Part shown: positions 1 through 13,193 of the stretch, one piece after another | How the letters are laid out: each line of letters begins with the position of its first letter | Numbering within the stretch: position 1 is the first letter of the stretch | Assembly: GCF_010015445.1 (NCBI RefSeq) | Contig: NC_053115.1 | Location: 7,895,576 to 7,959,575 of the forward strand | DNA from: Perca fluviatilis | Taxonomy: Eukaryota > Chordata > Actinopteri > Perciformes > Percidae | DNA: 64,000 bases | Direction of reading: 5' to 3' | The notes under the pieces: model-generated | Told to the model about the DNA's origin: nothing | The model's database searches: none | What the model saw: only the letters and a program-made list of their open reading frames with translations | Program-made: the position numbers and the translations under genes

Positions 1-577
1 GAGGAGATGAAAAACATGGCCCAATCTAAATGATTTACGTTTGGCTCGACTCAGCACATAGATCCTTTTGCGCTGCTGAATGCATCTCCAGAGGGCCACT
101 CTGTATTGTACTGTACCGCCATTTCTGAAGCCACAAGGCTTTTGCTATTCTATCGCCTTAATTAAAAGACTACACTGTCAACATGCCTTTGTTCTACAAA
201 CTCTAATATCAAAAAGGTCCCTTGCCATAGAGCAGCTTGTGCCGTACTTTGTCCTATGGATTAATTCAGCCTGGAATCTATAATTGATCAGGGCGCCTGC
301 GTGCTCTTGTTTTTACCATATTTTCTTGTTCACTTTTGTTTAATGTGTTACCACACAGTTATTTATTTATATGTGCACGGAGTATATTTTGTGCATTGTG
401 TGTGTTTGTGTTCTTGTGTATGAATGTGTTTGTAGGCAGCGCTCCATCCAGAGAGTGATTATCTTAAATGGAGAAATTAAAGGATTACAAACCAGCCCAG
501 TAATCCAGCTGTCAATCTCACGACTCATTAGTAAGCAAAGGAAAGGGATGAGGGAGAGAGAGATGTACAGCACACTA

Positions 578-615
<38 letters not shown>

Positions 616-1221
616 TCATACCTGTTTAGAGTGGTAAAGCTGTAAACTTGTCAATCAAATAGGAAGAAAGGTTTTCTGTATTTCCATATTAATTAACAAC
701 TTTCCTCACGAAAATGGAGGCACTGATTTCACCTCAGCAGTGGATATGAAATGACTCACAGTTAAATAAATACTTTCACTGTGTTTTCGCTGTAAAATTC
801 AATAGTCCACAGACTGTTGGACCGTTTTATTATAAATTGCACATTTTTGTGTTAATATACTGAATGAAAGCAACAGGAGGCTTTGATATTTCTCATAATT
901 TCTATTCAAAATCTGATTATTTGCACTCTTGATTGCTGCTCCGTTCTATGCTCACAAGCTGGCTGTTATAAAAAGAAGTGTTGTCACGCTACCCAACTGC
1001 TTGGATTGATTATATTAAACTGCATTAGGATATCCACTGGAATGTGACTCCTTACATTACATTTTTAAGGATTAACATTGTTGTTTTACCTCTTACTAGT
1101 AAAAAGTCATATAACAAGTGCTACCAGAGTTTATTTGGGGCTTGTTTCACATTTGCTGATATTCACAGATTTAAATAGCAAATGAATGAGAGCAACTACA
1201 ATGGCGTATACAGCTACATAT

Positions 1222-1225
<4 letters not shown>
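1..1225. other. non-coding DNA, no gene seen
   Basis: AT-rich unique sequence holding only short open frames with no recognisable protein similarity. A GA microsatellite lies inside it. I see no splice-flanked conserved coding stretch and no RNA gene. Confidence 0.6.
581..611. repeat. (GA)n microsatellite
   Basis: An almost pure GA dinucleotide run of about 31 bases, preceded by a looser GA-rich stretch. Open frames across it give only alternating Arg-Glu and are not genes. Confidence 0.95.

Positions 1226-1309
<84 letters not shown>
1226..1309. repeat. (TG)n microsatellite
   Basis: An uninterrupted TG run of about 84 bases. The open frames on both strands (Cys-Val or Thr-His repeats) come from the repeat and should not be called as proteins. 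Confidence 0.97.
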
Positions 1310-2380
1310 GCAGATTAGCCTTGGTATTGAAAGATATACAGTGTCCCTGCCATTTTTCACCAGGCTCTGAGGCACATAAAAGAAACAGTTTGGGAAACGA
1401 TGGCACCATAAAAGAAAATAGAAACACAAATCCTGACTCCATCATGGAAAAAAAAGGGGGAAATTGCATCTCCTATGGCGGTGAAGCTTTTTGGATTTGA
1501 TTGTATCAATTTGCTGTCTATTTTGATCTAAAAAGTGGGCTGTATGCAGGCTTATTTGCCCAGTGACTTGTGAATGCTCACCGCTGGGAACTATTTCTTA
1601 TGCAGCTCATCTCAACTTATTTAATTCAAAACTCACCATTCTCTGTGTTTTTACATTTTTCACAGATTGTACTTTTGCCCATTTAGGTGTTGAGTTTGAA
1701 TCTATTTCCTCCAGCGAAACTTTCCAAATAGGATTTAGAGGAAGCTGTTGCTTTTAATCTTGTTGAAATGACAAGGTCTAGACAAGGTTTTTAGGTGTAT
1801 TTCTGCTAAATGTGTGTTACCTCTTGAGCAATGATTGGCTTGCTTTGTTGAAAACATACCATTGTTACTATAGCAGAGGGGACTCCGTCACACTTTCTAC
1901 ACACTGTTTGTTTGAAAGAGCTCATTCTGGTTGGATTCAGATGGCTGATTTAAACATCACGATACGGGACCATGCTCCATCCTGTTGTGATGCAGATTTG
2001 TCTGTGGGAGGCCGACACATCTGCAAACATGCTTTGCTGACCAGAATAAAAAGAAGATATTCTGCCGCAGAACTTTAACACGACTTAATCCATTCTGTTT
2101 CCCTCTCATTGCCAGCTCTAATGTCAGTAAAGAATTTAATCTTTTTATGTTTTTATTGCTTACTTTGCTTTCTTACCATGAACACATTATCTCAGCTGTC
2201 TGTATGTCTGTTTCTCTCCCTCGAAACCTGTGGGAGCTCATCATTCTACCTCTGACTCCTTTATGAATCCATTTCCTTAAAAAACCTAGACACCAACAAA
2301 GCACGACTTACTTGTCTGAATATATATTTAGAGCTGCACTCACACAAGAGCAGGACACAACTTGTATCCCATGCACACAT
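1310..2380. other. non-coding DNA, no gene seen
   Basis: Unique AT-rich sequence between two dinucleotide arrays. The short open frames show no family resemblance, and no repeat termini are visible. Confidence 0.55.
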
Positions 2381-2381
2381 C

Positions 2382-4486
<2,105 letters not shown>

Positions 4487-4951
4487 CGATTATACATTTT
4501 GTTGGTACGATTATAGCTGAAAAATAATCACGGTTTCACGATTATCACAACTATTATGCATTAATTCATTTCACTGCTAATGTATGAAATAACATGAACA
4601 CTTTAGATTTGTATTTATTGCTGTCTTTTGAAACAGAAACAACCGTAACAATTTTGAATGTTTTGAAAATGATTATATGATCGATCATCAACCTTTTTAT
4701 TTAAATTCATTTTAAAAAGATTAGAGACTAGAGGTGAATCAGTCACACCACAAACAAAGACAGTGCTTTCCTTCTTGAGAAGAAGTTGGCCCTTTTTAGA
4801 GCTTGCTAGCTGGTGTCTAAACTTGAAGGAGCTGCTAGACAAGATTCACCTGTCACAGGGAGATGCGCAGCATGTTGCCAAGGATTAAATGCGATGGAGA
4901 GATCTCCTTGCAGCCCACAGGGGATGAAGAGGAGTAAGTAAGTAACGTTAA
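4487..4951. mobile_element. hAT-like element, left end only
   Basis: Starts with TAGGGATGCAACGATTA and continues with AT-rich ACGATTAT motifs, the usual terminus of fish hAT elements. The Harbinger stack interrupts the sequence at 4952. No matching right terminus (an inverted TAATCGTTGCATCCCTA) is visible downstream, so this copy is either truncated or its right end has decayed. It has no coding capacity. Confidence 0.55.
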
Positions 4952-5595
4952 GGGCCGTTACAGAGTCAACGCATCGGTACGCATACGCGTCCGCAAGACT
5001 AATGTGTCGTCCCAGTTTTTGATACATGACACGCCGATGCGCACAATACTATGCGTTGTCGGTGGGGGGCGACACCGCACGTATTGTACATTCAAAATAT
5101 TGAATCAACTTAGCTGAGCAAATTCATCAAACATAGGACTACTGAGTCACATTTTTCGGTATGTATCAACGTTGTGTGTGTGTAGTCTATGCTGTGTGCC
5201 CTCCTCAAGAGGCGAGAGAGAGACCCAAATGTATCTATATATTTTTAAAACCTGCTAAACCATGTTTAAGCGACCTTTTATCAATGTATTGGTCAGTGCT
5301 ACCCAATCGTAGCATACTGTACTGGTGGGGAAACACGCCAGCATCTGATAAACAGAAGTCAGCCAGCCAGCCAGCTGCTCCCTGACAAGAGCCATTCTCC
5401 GGGAGGGTCTGGCTCTGCCGACCGAACACCGTGGAGCTCTCTGCTACCCCCTATTGCGTGGGCGGTGTATTGCATTTCACGCATCGCCCGTGACGCTTGG
5501 GTCTACTTGCGTCCGCTGTTTAGACTATATATGTGTCCCGGCCCATATGAAAGGGAGCGCGTCGCTCGCGTTGCTTGTTCGCGTTGACTCTGTAA

Positions 5596-6268
5596 CGGTG
5601 CAGATCCACTTGTCCGTGCGACGCTTCTGTCGCGTCGCGCCCCGCTCTATTCCTATGGGTGACGTCAAGCGACTTCACCGCTCCTGCAAAGCATTCCGGG
5701 AAGGCGGCGCTACATTTGAAAAAATGCTGCGCGTCAAAAAGCTGTGTGTCGCAAAAGTCGCAAAAGTGGATCTGTACCGTAACGACTGTCGGGTGGTGTC
5801 GCAACGTCATATAGCCATGGTTGATGCTCCACGCCCCTAACCAGCAGCTGATTGGACGAACGCGTGACGTGGGTGTGGCTACTCGAGAATTTCAACAGAG
5901 TGTCATGGCGGCTCGTTGAGAATACGATCTCGTATTTTACAAAAATAGTTCACCGAAATGTGTTTCTGAAAACATTTTAAGCGAGAAATAGGCCATGCAG
6001 TTGCTGAATATGTCTTCATTTCAGATCAACAAAGGTCAGTTTGAAAGATTTTCGTCTACTTCTACTGGATAGTTGCGTCGCGTTCAACGCGATTCATTTG
6101 CATAAAGCTGGGCATCGGCAAGCTTTTTGACGCGCAGCATTTTTTCAAATGTATCGCCGCCTTCCCGGAATGCTTTGCAGGAGCGTTGAAGTCGCTTGAC
6201 GTCACCCATAGGAATAGAGCGGGGCGCGACGCGACAGAAGCGTCGCACGGACAAGTGGATCTGCACCG
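5596..6268. mobile_element. Harbinger-type MITE E2, inserted in the right TIR of E1
   Basis: Termini are CGGTGCAGATCCACTT and its inverted copy ending at 6268. TAA lies on both sides (5593-5595 and 6269-6271). The arms form a long inverted repeat of about 150 bp (5596-5745 against 6120-6268). A third, inverted copy of the terminus ends at 5779 and is also followed by TAA. The middle (about 5843-6045) is a GC-rich to AT-rich module with ATTGG, TGACGT, ATGGCGG and GAGAAATA, shared with the element at 57861. Open frames over the arms are not credible genes. Confidence 0.85.
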
Positions 6269-6271
6269 TAA

Positions 6272-6806
6272 CCCCACAGTCACATTAGCTACAAGAGACA
6301 GAGACAAAGCGACAGGCTACCATTCATTTTCAATGGGAGTGGCCGTTTGCCAGCGACAAGCGACGAGCTCGCCGCTGCCATGAGCAAGGCAGGGCCAAAA
6401 TAGACAAAGAAGTCTATTTTATGCAAATGTTTGCGATACGGCGCGCCGTAGCGACAATCGGAGCGTGAGGGCAGCGTGACGTATGTCAGTGGCTCGAGTC
6501 GAAGAAAATAATTAAAGATGGCGGAAAACACTTCAGGACATCGTATTTCTGTACATATCTGATATGTTTGGCATTTTATCTCATATATTTTGTTACTTTT
6601 ATCGAGAAATAAATACTTTTAAATCCAAAAACATCGTTCTTGTGACTTAACAATACCTCTGAAGTAACGTTTAAGACGTGCTTGAAGGTAGCACCGGAGA
6701 ATTTCTGTTTACTGTTGCCAAGCAACCATGAGTAGGCTAGGCACGCCCAGGAGCGCCCACAAGCGAGTGCATGTCGCTCTCTTTTGTAGCTAATGTGACT
6801 GTGGGG
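6272..6806. mobile_element. Harbinger-type MITE E3, inserted at the E2/E1 junction
   Basis: Termini are CCCCACAGTCACATTAGC and its inverted copy GCTAATGTGACTGTGGGG. TAA flanks both sides (6269-6271 and 6807-6809). The element is about 535 bp and non-coding. Its middle has GTGACGT, GTGGCTCGAG, ATGGCGG and TCGAGAAATA in the same order as E2, which suggests a common origin for the core although the termini differ. Confidence 0.85.
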
Positions 6807-9098
6807 TAACGGCCCTAAGGGTAACGTCAGTGACACGATTGAGCTGTTGCGGAGTTTTGCCTCGTACAAACGTAACGCTATTGTCAGCTCGCTCACTGTA
6901 AAAGCAAACGTCGACTTCTGACTCGTTAGCTGTTAACTGTAACGTTACCGTTAACCTTAAAAAGGCCAACGTTAGCTAACTGGTGACGTTAACAAGCTAA
7001 CAAACAACGTGACGACAGCTGCAGCTGTCCTGAAGTCAGCGGCTGGCTCTGCTCTGTGTTTTCCTGGTGTTTGCTAACTTTATTTAACGTAAAAAAAAAT
7101 TGCAGCAGTAAGTTATTACACCACGGTGAGCCACATTCATATCGAATCATAGCTGTGGGATACTTGCTTGTTTCCTGCTTGAACATCTTGGCTTGATAGC
7201 AGGCCTGTTAGTGATAGCACTAGCATAACCTAGTCATTCATGTTCCAGGAAATGACTATATAATTATTCAGAAATTGCTGATAGCTCCGTTTCTGTGGTC
7301 ATTCTTTAATTTTCATTAGATTGTATGGCAATAAAAATTAAGACAATTGCTGATGGCCTACAGCTTTCCTTTTTTTGTGCTAATCTAATGTGGAAATTGT
7401 GTTTTGGTGGTTTGGTTATATATGAGGAGGTTTTGGGGATTTAGTTTTGCATGTCTGATGGAAGCCACTTGTTCAACAACCTGAATAGTGAATATGTTTG
7501 TGCGTGTTAACAGATTTAGCGCTTTGTCTCATTCACGTGTATCCTGCAATACATTTTTTTTATCACACAGGTAAAGAGAGCTGCCATCTTAACGGGAAAA
7601 GTAATTCAAATAAACTGCTACAAGGGTAGAAAGGCTGAAAGGTTAAGCCAATTAAATTATTGTAATAGCTGCATTTTAAGGCCTTGCCTCAATATTTATA
7701 CCATTTGTGGTGTGGTGTATGTTAATGCAGTTTGGAGAAGGCCACACAGGTGCACACATTCCAAAATTACTTATTACTCCTAGTTAATCCTAGTAAACAT
7801 CTGAATAGCCTCTCTTCAATCCTAATTCACTGCGTGTGTTTTTCATTCTAATTTAATCAAATCATAGCATTCATTTCTCAGCTGCCAATGGAGGGGAAAA
7901 TGCAAAAGAATCGCCAACTTTGTTTTGGTGATAGGCATAAACAGAGGCTGCCTATGCCAAAATGTAAGATGTACCCTGCAAGTATTTGAAGATGCCTTTT
8001 TCACAGCTATTCACATATTTAATATGCAAAAGCTACATCTACATTTTAACTGTATGAACTGCATCCAAAAACAATTCAGATAGTTACATACTGTATATGC
8101 AGACAAATTCTTGCTTTAGAGATTGTAAAGATGGTGACAAATTGGACAGAGTGACCATCTACACTGAATCTGCGCATGCACACACACACTGATAGAGAGA
8201 GACAAGATCATTTTATTTGCTGGTGTAATTCTATCAAGCAAAGACATCATCAGTAATAGATCACACATGGATCACTCCTCTCCTCTCCTCCTGCGTTTTT
8301 ATTTTCTCCTTTTCTTCCTTTTGAAAGACTTTTAGATCCAATTTGCGGTCTCTCTGTGCCTGCGTTGCCATCTTTCTCAACTTATTCAGCAGCCTGAAGC
8401 TCTGTGTGAACTTCTCTTCACACTCGGGAGATTGTATCTGTCGTTCTACGGTTAAATGGAGCAAACGGGATAAGATGTTGACAGTGGACATCCTTTTTCA
8501 CTATCTTATAGAACATATAACTGTGTACACACACACAGATGTATTTCTGTGTGTGTACATGTGGAACTGTGTGTGCGCACGCATGCTTAAGCTCCCCCCC
8601 ATTTTCAATAATCTTACCACACACCACCACAAGTCAGAAGCAGGGCTCTTGCAGGCTGCATTCTAAATACTCTCAAGGCTGGAGGCAAAGCAACATGAAT
8701 TTCAATGAATTATTAAACAAGATTATTTATTTACTTCCTCCGCACCTTGAACCACCTAACTGGCAAATCTACATAGCATTTTTTCGAACCTGTGGCACAT
8801 CTGTATGCATGCTTTACTCTCTGAACATTTTCTTTAGGATGCCGAGTTAAGTCTATCTCCTGTACACCTTTTGGGAATCAGCCCAGTGGACTTTGAAATG
8901 TGTAGTACTTTAATTCAAATGGCCTTTGATTGTACATTGCACTGTGCTTATCTACATAAAGAGATTGATTTTAAAATGCCAATTAGCATAAATTGTTTTG
9001 TGGCCATCGAGTGCTGCCTCTGAATTTTTGGTTTGTTTTAGATTAATGGCATTGTGTGAATCAAGTGGTGTTGTTCTGGTGGGTGAGGGTGTGCCAAA

Positions 9099-9102
<4 letters not shown>

Positions 9103-9132
<30 letters not shown>
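9103..9132. repeat. (TG)n microsatellite
   Basis: A short TG run of about 30 bases, followed by GGGTGTGTC. Confidence 0.95.
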
Positions 9133-9136
<4 letters not shown>

Positions 9137-9733
9137 TGTCAGACTATGTTGGCAGTGGGAAAGAGAGATGAATAAGCGAGCAGAGCACTGGAGCCCTGCC
9201 AGCCCGTGAGACTCCGGCGCACTGCAGATGAGCCAAACCTCCATCCATTCACATGGAGCGCTTCATGGTGGGGCGACGACATGCTCCCAGCGTCTGTCTG
9301 TCTGTCAGAATTGATGTGCCGCTATATGTCGATGTGTACTGTAATTCCGTAGCAGTTTCCATTAACAGTTATTGTGCTATCTTAAAGGCATGATTAATTA
9401 TCGATCTTAAAGCCTACCTAAGCCAACAACCTTGGTTTTATTATGAAGTTTAAATGACAAAATCTTGCCAATCTTATGGTAAACATCATTATGTATTTAT
9501 AAAACCCTGGCCAGGATCATTAACAGCACAGCATACATCAAACATGGCAAAGCAATAAATAGCAAACAGCCCACGTGTAACTGAAGCGCAGAGGTGTGAC
9601 CTATGCAAATAGCACACACATGCAATGTAAATCAAGTTAAATGAGATGACACCTCCATTTCTGCTCTCTGAGCCGACCTGTACAGGTTTCTTTATCTCTT
9701 CAATCATCCAGTTTGATAAGGAGTTTGAGAGTG

Positions 9734-9734
<1 letters not shown>

Positions 9735-9796
<62 letters not shown>
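9735..9796. repeat. (TG)n microsatellite
   Basis: A pure TG run of about 62 bases. Confidence 0.96.
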
Positions 9797-9798
<2 letters not shown>

Positions 9799-10522
9799 GT
9801 AAGAGACATCCGCAAGACTAACACTGCAGTGATGGAGGATGCAGCTGGAGGGCAGTTAGATTACAGCAGGATCCTCCTGATATTACTGCCAGCTAGAAAT
9901 ATGAGTGCTTTGTATCAGGACTATATCAGTTAATGAATGGACCCCTCAAGGCTAATAAATGCACATGAATTTTTTGGTGTGTTACACAGGCTTTCTCTGT
10001 AAATACTGCCAGTCAGGCAGTACCATTATTGAGGAGCTCTTTGTCAGTTTTACTGTAAGAGGGCTATTGAAACTGCGTATGCCCTTATTCTCATGCTGCA
10101 CACATATTTTAAACATAATATTTCCACAATACTGCATTGTATAGCACATAAATGTAATGGAGATACAAACTTATGCACTCTAAATATGCTCACAGAAAAA
10201 CATTTTCAAGTAGTCTTTCAGTTGTCAAAATCTTGATCCGGAAGTCATATTTTAAATGCAAGATCTGAAGTCAGTTTTACTTTAAAAAGATATGCAAAAT
10301 GCTAAGATGAGAACTCAAGTGCGAATTGGCTTCGTCTGGATGTAAACCCAGAAACCAATTTTCAGAGCGATCAGAAAGGCAAAAAGTCAAAGATGCCCTC
10401 CCACACAAAAGCAAACTTGTGTACAGCTGCAGCTGTACGGCAGCCAGCGTGACAAATTAAACCTGCTCCTACTCTTTAGTTTTCTGGTTCTACTAAGATT
10501 TTTTTTGTCATTATATACTTTA

Positions 10523-10655
10523 TTCAATTTATTCAATTCAGTTTTATTCATAGTATCAAATCATAACAAGAGTTATCTCAGGACACTTTACAGATAGAGT
10601 AGGTCTAGACCACACTCTATAATTTACAAAGACCCAACAATTCCAGTAATTCTTG
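10523..10655. repeat. interspersed fish repeat (retroelement 3' tail type)
   Basis: Contains TTCAATTCAGTTTTATTCAT, then TAGTATCAAATCATAACAAG and an ACACTTTACAGATAGAGTAG block. I recognise this as a very common teleost dispersed repeat, usually interpreted as a LINE/SINE-type fragment. No terminal repeats are seen, and the exact family is uncertain. Confidence 0.6.
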
Positions 10656-11456
10656 ATATGATATGTTTTTTTTCTTCATTATTTTGACAGACCAACAGAT
10701 AATATTAAGAAACTTCTCTCGTCATTCCAGACAGATACGTTAATATAATGTGTTCAAAATAAACATTCACGTGGTCCAGTCACAGCCTAACATGTTATAT
10801 TACTACTAGGGCTGAACGATTAATTGCATTTGCGATAATATCGCGATATGTTAAAACGCGATTTCCTAATCGCAAAGGCTGCGATTTGGTCTCGATTTGA
10901 TGACTCGCAAGAGCAAATCAGTCTGCACTACGCAGAGAAAGCATAAACTTAGCACGCTAACGCTACAGTGTACCTTGAGCTGATCTCTGTCATTCAAACA
11001 ATTCTGAGTTGAAGTTTAAAACTTTTACAGCCATTTTAATAAAATGAAGGGTTTTGTTTGGGCTCGAGTCCATACATGCAGTTAATGGATACAGGCACGC
11101 AGAACTGAAGGCTCGGTTGGCAACGAGCTAGCTCTGATTAGCGGTTAGCTCCGGGTTAGCGGCTAGCTCTAAGTTATAAAATATAAAGATATGGGTGGAG
11201 GAGCTGCCACTGAGAGGGGTAACAATCAGACTGATAAATGACGGTCTGGGGAGCTTTCACAGCAGCGTGGCTGCGGTGTTTCAACGGTTTTATTAGTACA
11301 GTTAATCCCACGGCAAGACCACAGCAACTAACGTAACGATAGCCTCTCTGAGCAAGTGCAGTGTTGACGGTGTCGGCACGCAACTTCACGAGGGGGAGGG
11401 GCTGGAGGCAGCTCCTCTCTGTGCACTGTAAAAAAATATGTGTGTGTGTATGTATA

Positions 11457-12970
11457 CAGTGCCTTGCGAAAGTATTCGGCCCCCTTGAACGTTTCGACCT
11501 TTTGCCACATTTCAGGCCTCAAACATAAAGATATAAAACTGTAATTTTTTGTGAAGAATCAACAACAAGTGGGTCCCAATTATGAAGTGGAACGAAATTC
11601 ATTGGCTATTTCAAACTTTTTTAATTAAATAAAAATCAGACTGAGATGAAATGATTTATCAAGTCTCCGTGATAAATGCACCTGCTCTGTGATAGTCTCA
11701 GAGGTCCGTGTAAAGCGCAGAGAGCATCATGAAGAACAAGGAACACACCAGGCAGGTCCGAGATACTGTTGTGGATTAAAGTTTAAAGCCGATTTGGATA
11801 CAAAAGATTTCCCAAGCTTTAAACATCCCAAGGAGCACTGTGCAAGCGATAATATTGAAATGGAAGGAGTATCAGACCACTACAAATCTACGAAGACCCG
11901 GCCGTCCCTCTAAACTTTCAGCTCATAAAAGGAGAAGACTGATCAGAGATGCAGCCAAGAGGCCCATGATCACTCTGGATGAACTGCAGAGATCTACAGC
12001 TGAGGTGGGAGACTCTGTCCATAGGACAACAATCAGTCGTATACTGCACAAATCTGGCCTTTATGGAAGAGTGGCAAGAAGAAAGCCATTTCTTAAAGAT
12101 ATCCATAAAAAGTGTCGTTTAAAGTTTGCCAAAAGCCACCTGGGAGACACACCAAACATGTGGAAGAAGGTGCTGTGGTCAGATGAAACCAAAATCAAAC
12201 TTTTTGGCAACAATGCAAAACGTTATGTTTGGCGTAAAAGCAACACAGCTCATCACCCTGAACACACCATCCCCACTGTCAAACATGGTGGTGGCAGCAT
12301 CATGGTTTGGGCCTGCTTTTCTTCAGCAGGGACAGGGAAGATGGTTAAAATTGATGGGAAGATGGATGGAGCCAAATACAGGACCATTCTGGAAGAAAAC
12401 CTGATGGAGTCTGCAAAAGACCTGAGACTGGGACGGAGATTTGTCTTCCAACAAGACAATGATCCAAAACATAAAGCAAAATCTACAATGGAATGGTTCA
12501 CAAATAAACATATCCAGGTGTTAGAATGGCCAAGTCAAAGGCCAGACCTGAATCCAATCGAGAATCTGTGGAAAGAACTGAAAACTGCTGTTCACAAACT
12601 CTCTCCATCCAACCTCACTGAGCTCGAGCTGTTTTGCAAGGAGGAATGGGCAAAAATGTCAGTCTCTCGATGTGCAAAATTGATAGAATAGACATACCCC
12701 AAGCGACTTACAGCTGTAATCGCAGCAAAAGGGCTGCGTACAAAGTATTAACTTAAGGGGGCTGAATAATTTTGCACGCCCAATATTTCAGTTTTTTATT
12801 TGTTTAAAAGGTTTGAAATATCCAATAAATTTCGTTCCACTTCATGATTGTGTCTCACTTGTTGTTGATTCTTCACAAAAAATTACAGTTTTATATCTTT
12901 ATGTTTGAGGCCTGAAATGTGGCAAAAGGTCAAAAAGTTCAAGGGGGCCGAATACTTTCGCAAGGCACTG
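11457..12970 (+). mobile_element. Tc1/mariner-like transposon, full length
   Basis: Terminal inverted repeats of about 149 bp (11457-11605 and 12822-12970) begin CAGTGCCTTGCGAAAGTATT and differ by only a few bases. TA dinucleotides flank the element (11455-11456 and 12971-12972), the Tc1/mariner target duplication. The total of 1514 bp is normal for a full-length Tc1-like element. It sits inside a hAT element, so it arrived later. The close match of the two ends suggests modest age. Confidence 0.96.
11729..12751 (+). pseudogene. Tc1-like DD34E transposase, broken by two stop codons
   Basis: This would be a 340-residue cut-and-paste transposase that binds the element ends and moves it into TA sites. 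I start at 11729 because the ATG gives the usual Tc1 N-terminus (MKNKEH...) and the expected length. The paired helix-turn-helix DNA-binding region covers roughly residues 1-115, with a GRPS motif (cf. GRPR) at about 57. The catalytic triad is present: D152 (WSDETK), D243 (QQDNDPKH) and E278 (NPIENLW), with 34 residues between the second D and the E. The frame is intact but has TAA at codon 17 (11777-11779) and TAG at codon 321 (12689-12691). The open stretch from Met38 (11840-12691) lacks part of the first DNA-binding helices, so this copy is probably inactive. Confidence 0.93.
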
Positions 12971-13193
12971 TATATATATATATATATATATGTATGTGTT
13001 TTTACTTATTTAACTGTCTAGTGTGTAATTGTGTGTTGTTCATACTATACAATGATTTATTGTTTGTCTTTGTTGAATAATACAGAAGACAAAGAGCTTA
13101 AAAAAATAATCGAATATCGAATCGCAATCGCAATATTTGGGGAAAAAATCGCAATTAGATTATTTTCAAAAATCGTTCAGCCCTAATTACTAC

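Larger units (their letters stand above)
4949..6818. mobile_element. Harbinger-type MITE E1, split by two later insertions
   Basis: The left terminus at 4952 reads GGGCCGTTACAGAGTCAACG. The right terminus is its inverted copy, cut in two: 5581-5595 carries GCGTTGACTCTGTAA and 6810-6815 carries the remaining CGGCCC. The three-base duplication TAA flanks the whole (4949-4951 and 6816-6818), the target habit of PIF/Harbinger elements. Removing the insertions leaves an element of about 650 bp with a perfect 21-bp terminal inverted repeat (TIR). No transposase is encoded, so this is a non-autonomous copy. Confidence 0.85.
6819..10490. other. non-coding DNA, no gene seen
   Basis: The first few hundred bases are rich in GTTAGC/AACGTTA words typical of fish transposon interiors and may continue the hAT copy begun at 4487. 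The rest is unique AT-rich sequence. No protein family is recognised in the short open frames. Confidence 0.5.
10799..13193. mobile_element. hAT element with Tc1-like transposon nested inside
   Basis: Termini are TAGGGCTGAACGATTA at 10807 and the inverted copy ending at 13185. A perfect eight-base duplication, ATTACTAC, flanks it at 10799-10806 and 13186-13193. Eight-base duplications are the hallmark of the hAT superfamily. Without the nested Tc1-like element the copy is about 0.86 kb and has no visible transposase, so it is non-autonomous. Confidence 0.92.

Noticed and set aside
5454..5840. 128-codon open frame in GC-rich sequence
   Set aside because: It lies across the end of one MITE and the arm of another, so it crosses an insertion junction. 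The GC-rich arms favour chance open frames on both strands.
4952..6500. CpG-island promoter of a host gene
   Set aside because: The CpG-rich stretches coincide with MITE arms and terminal repeats, and no host exon follows.
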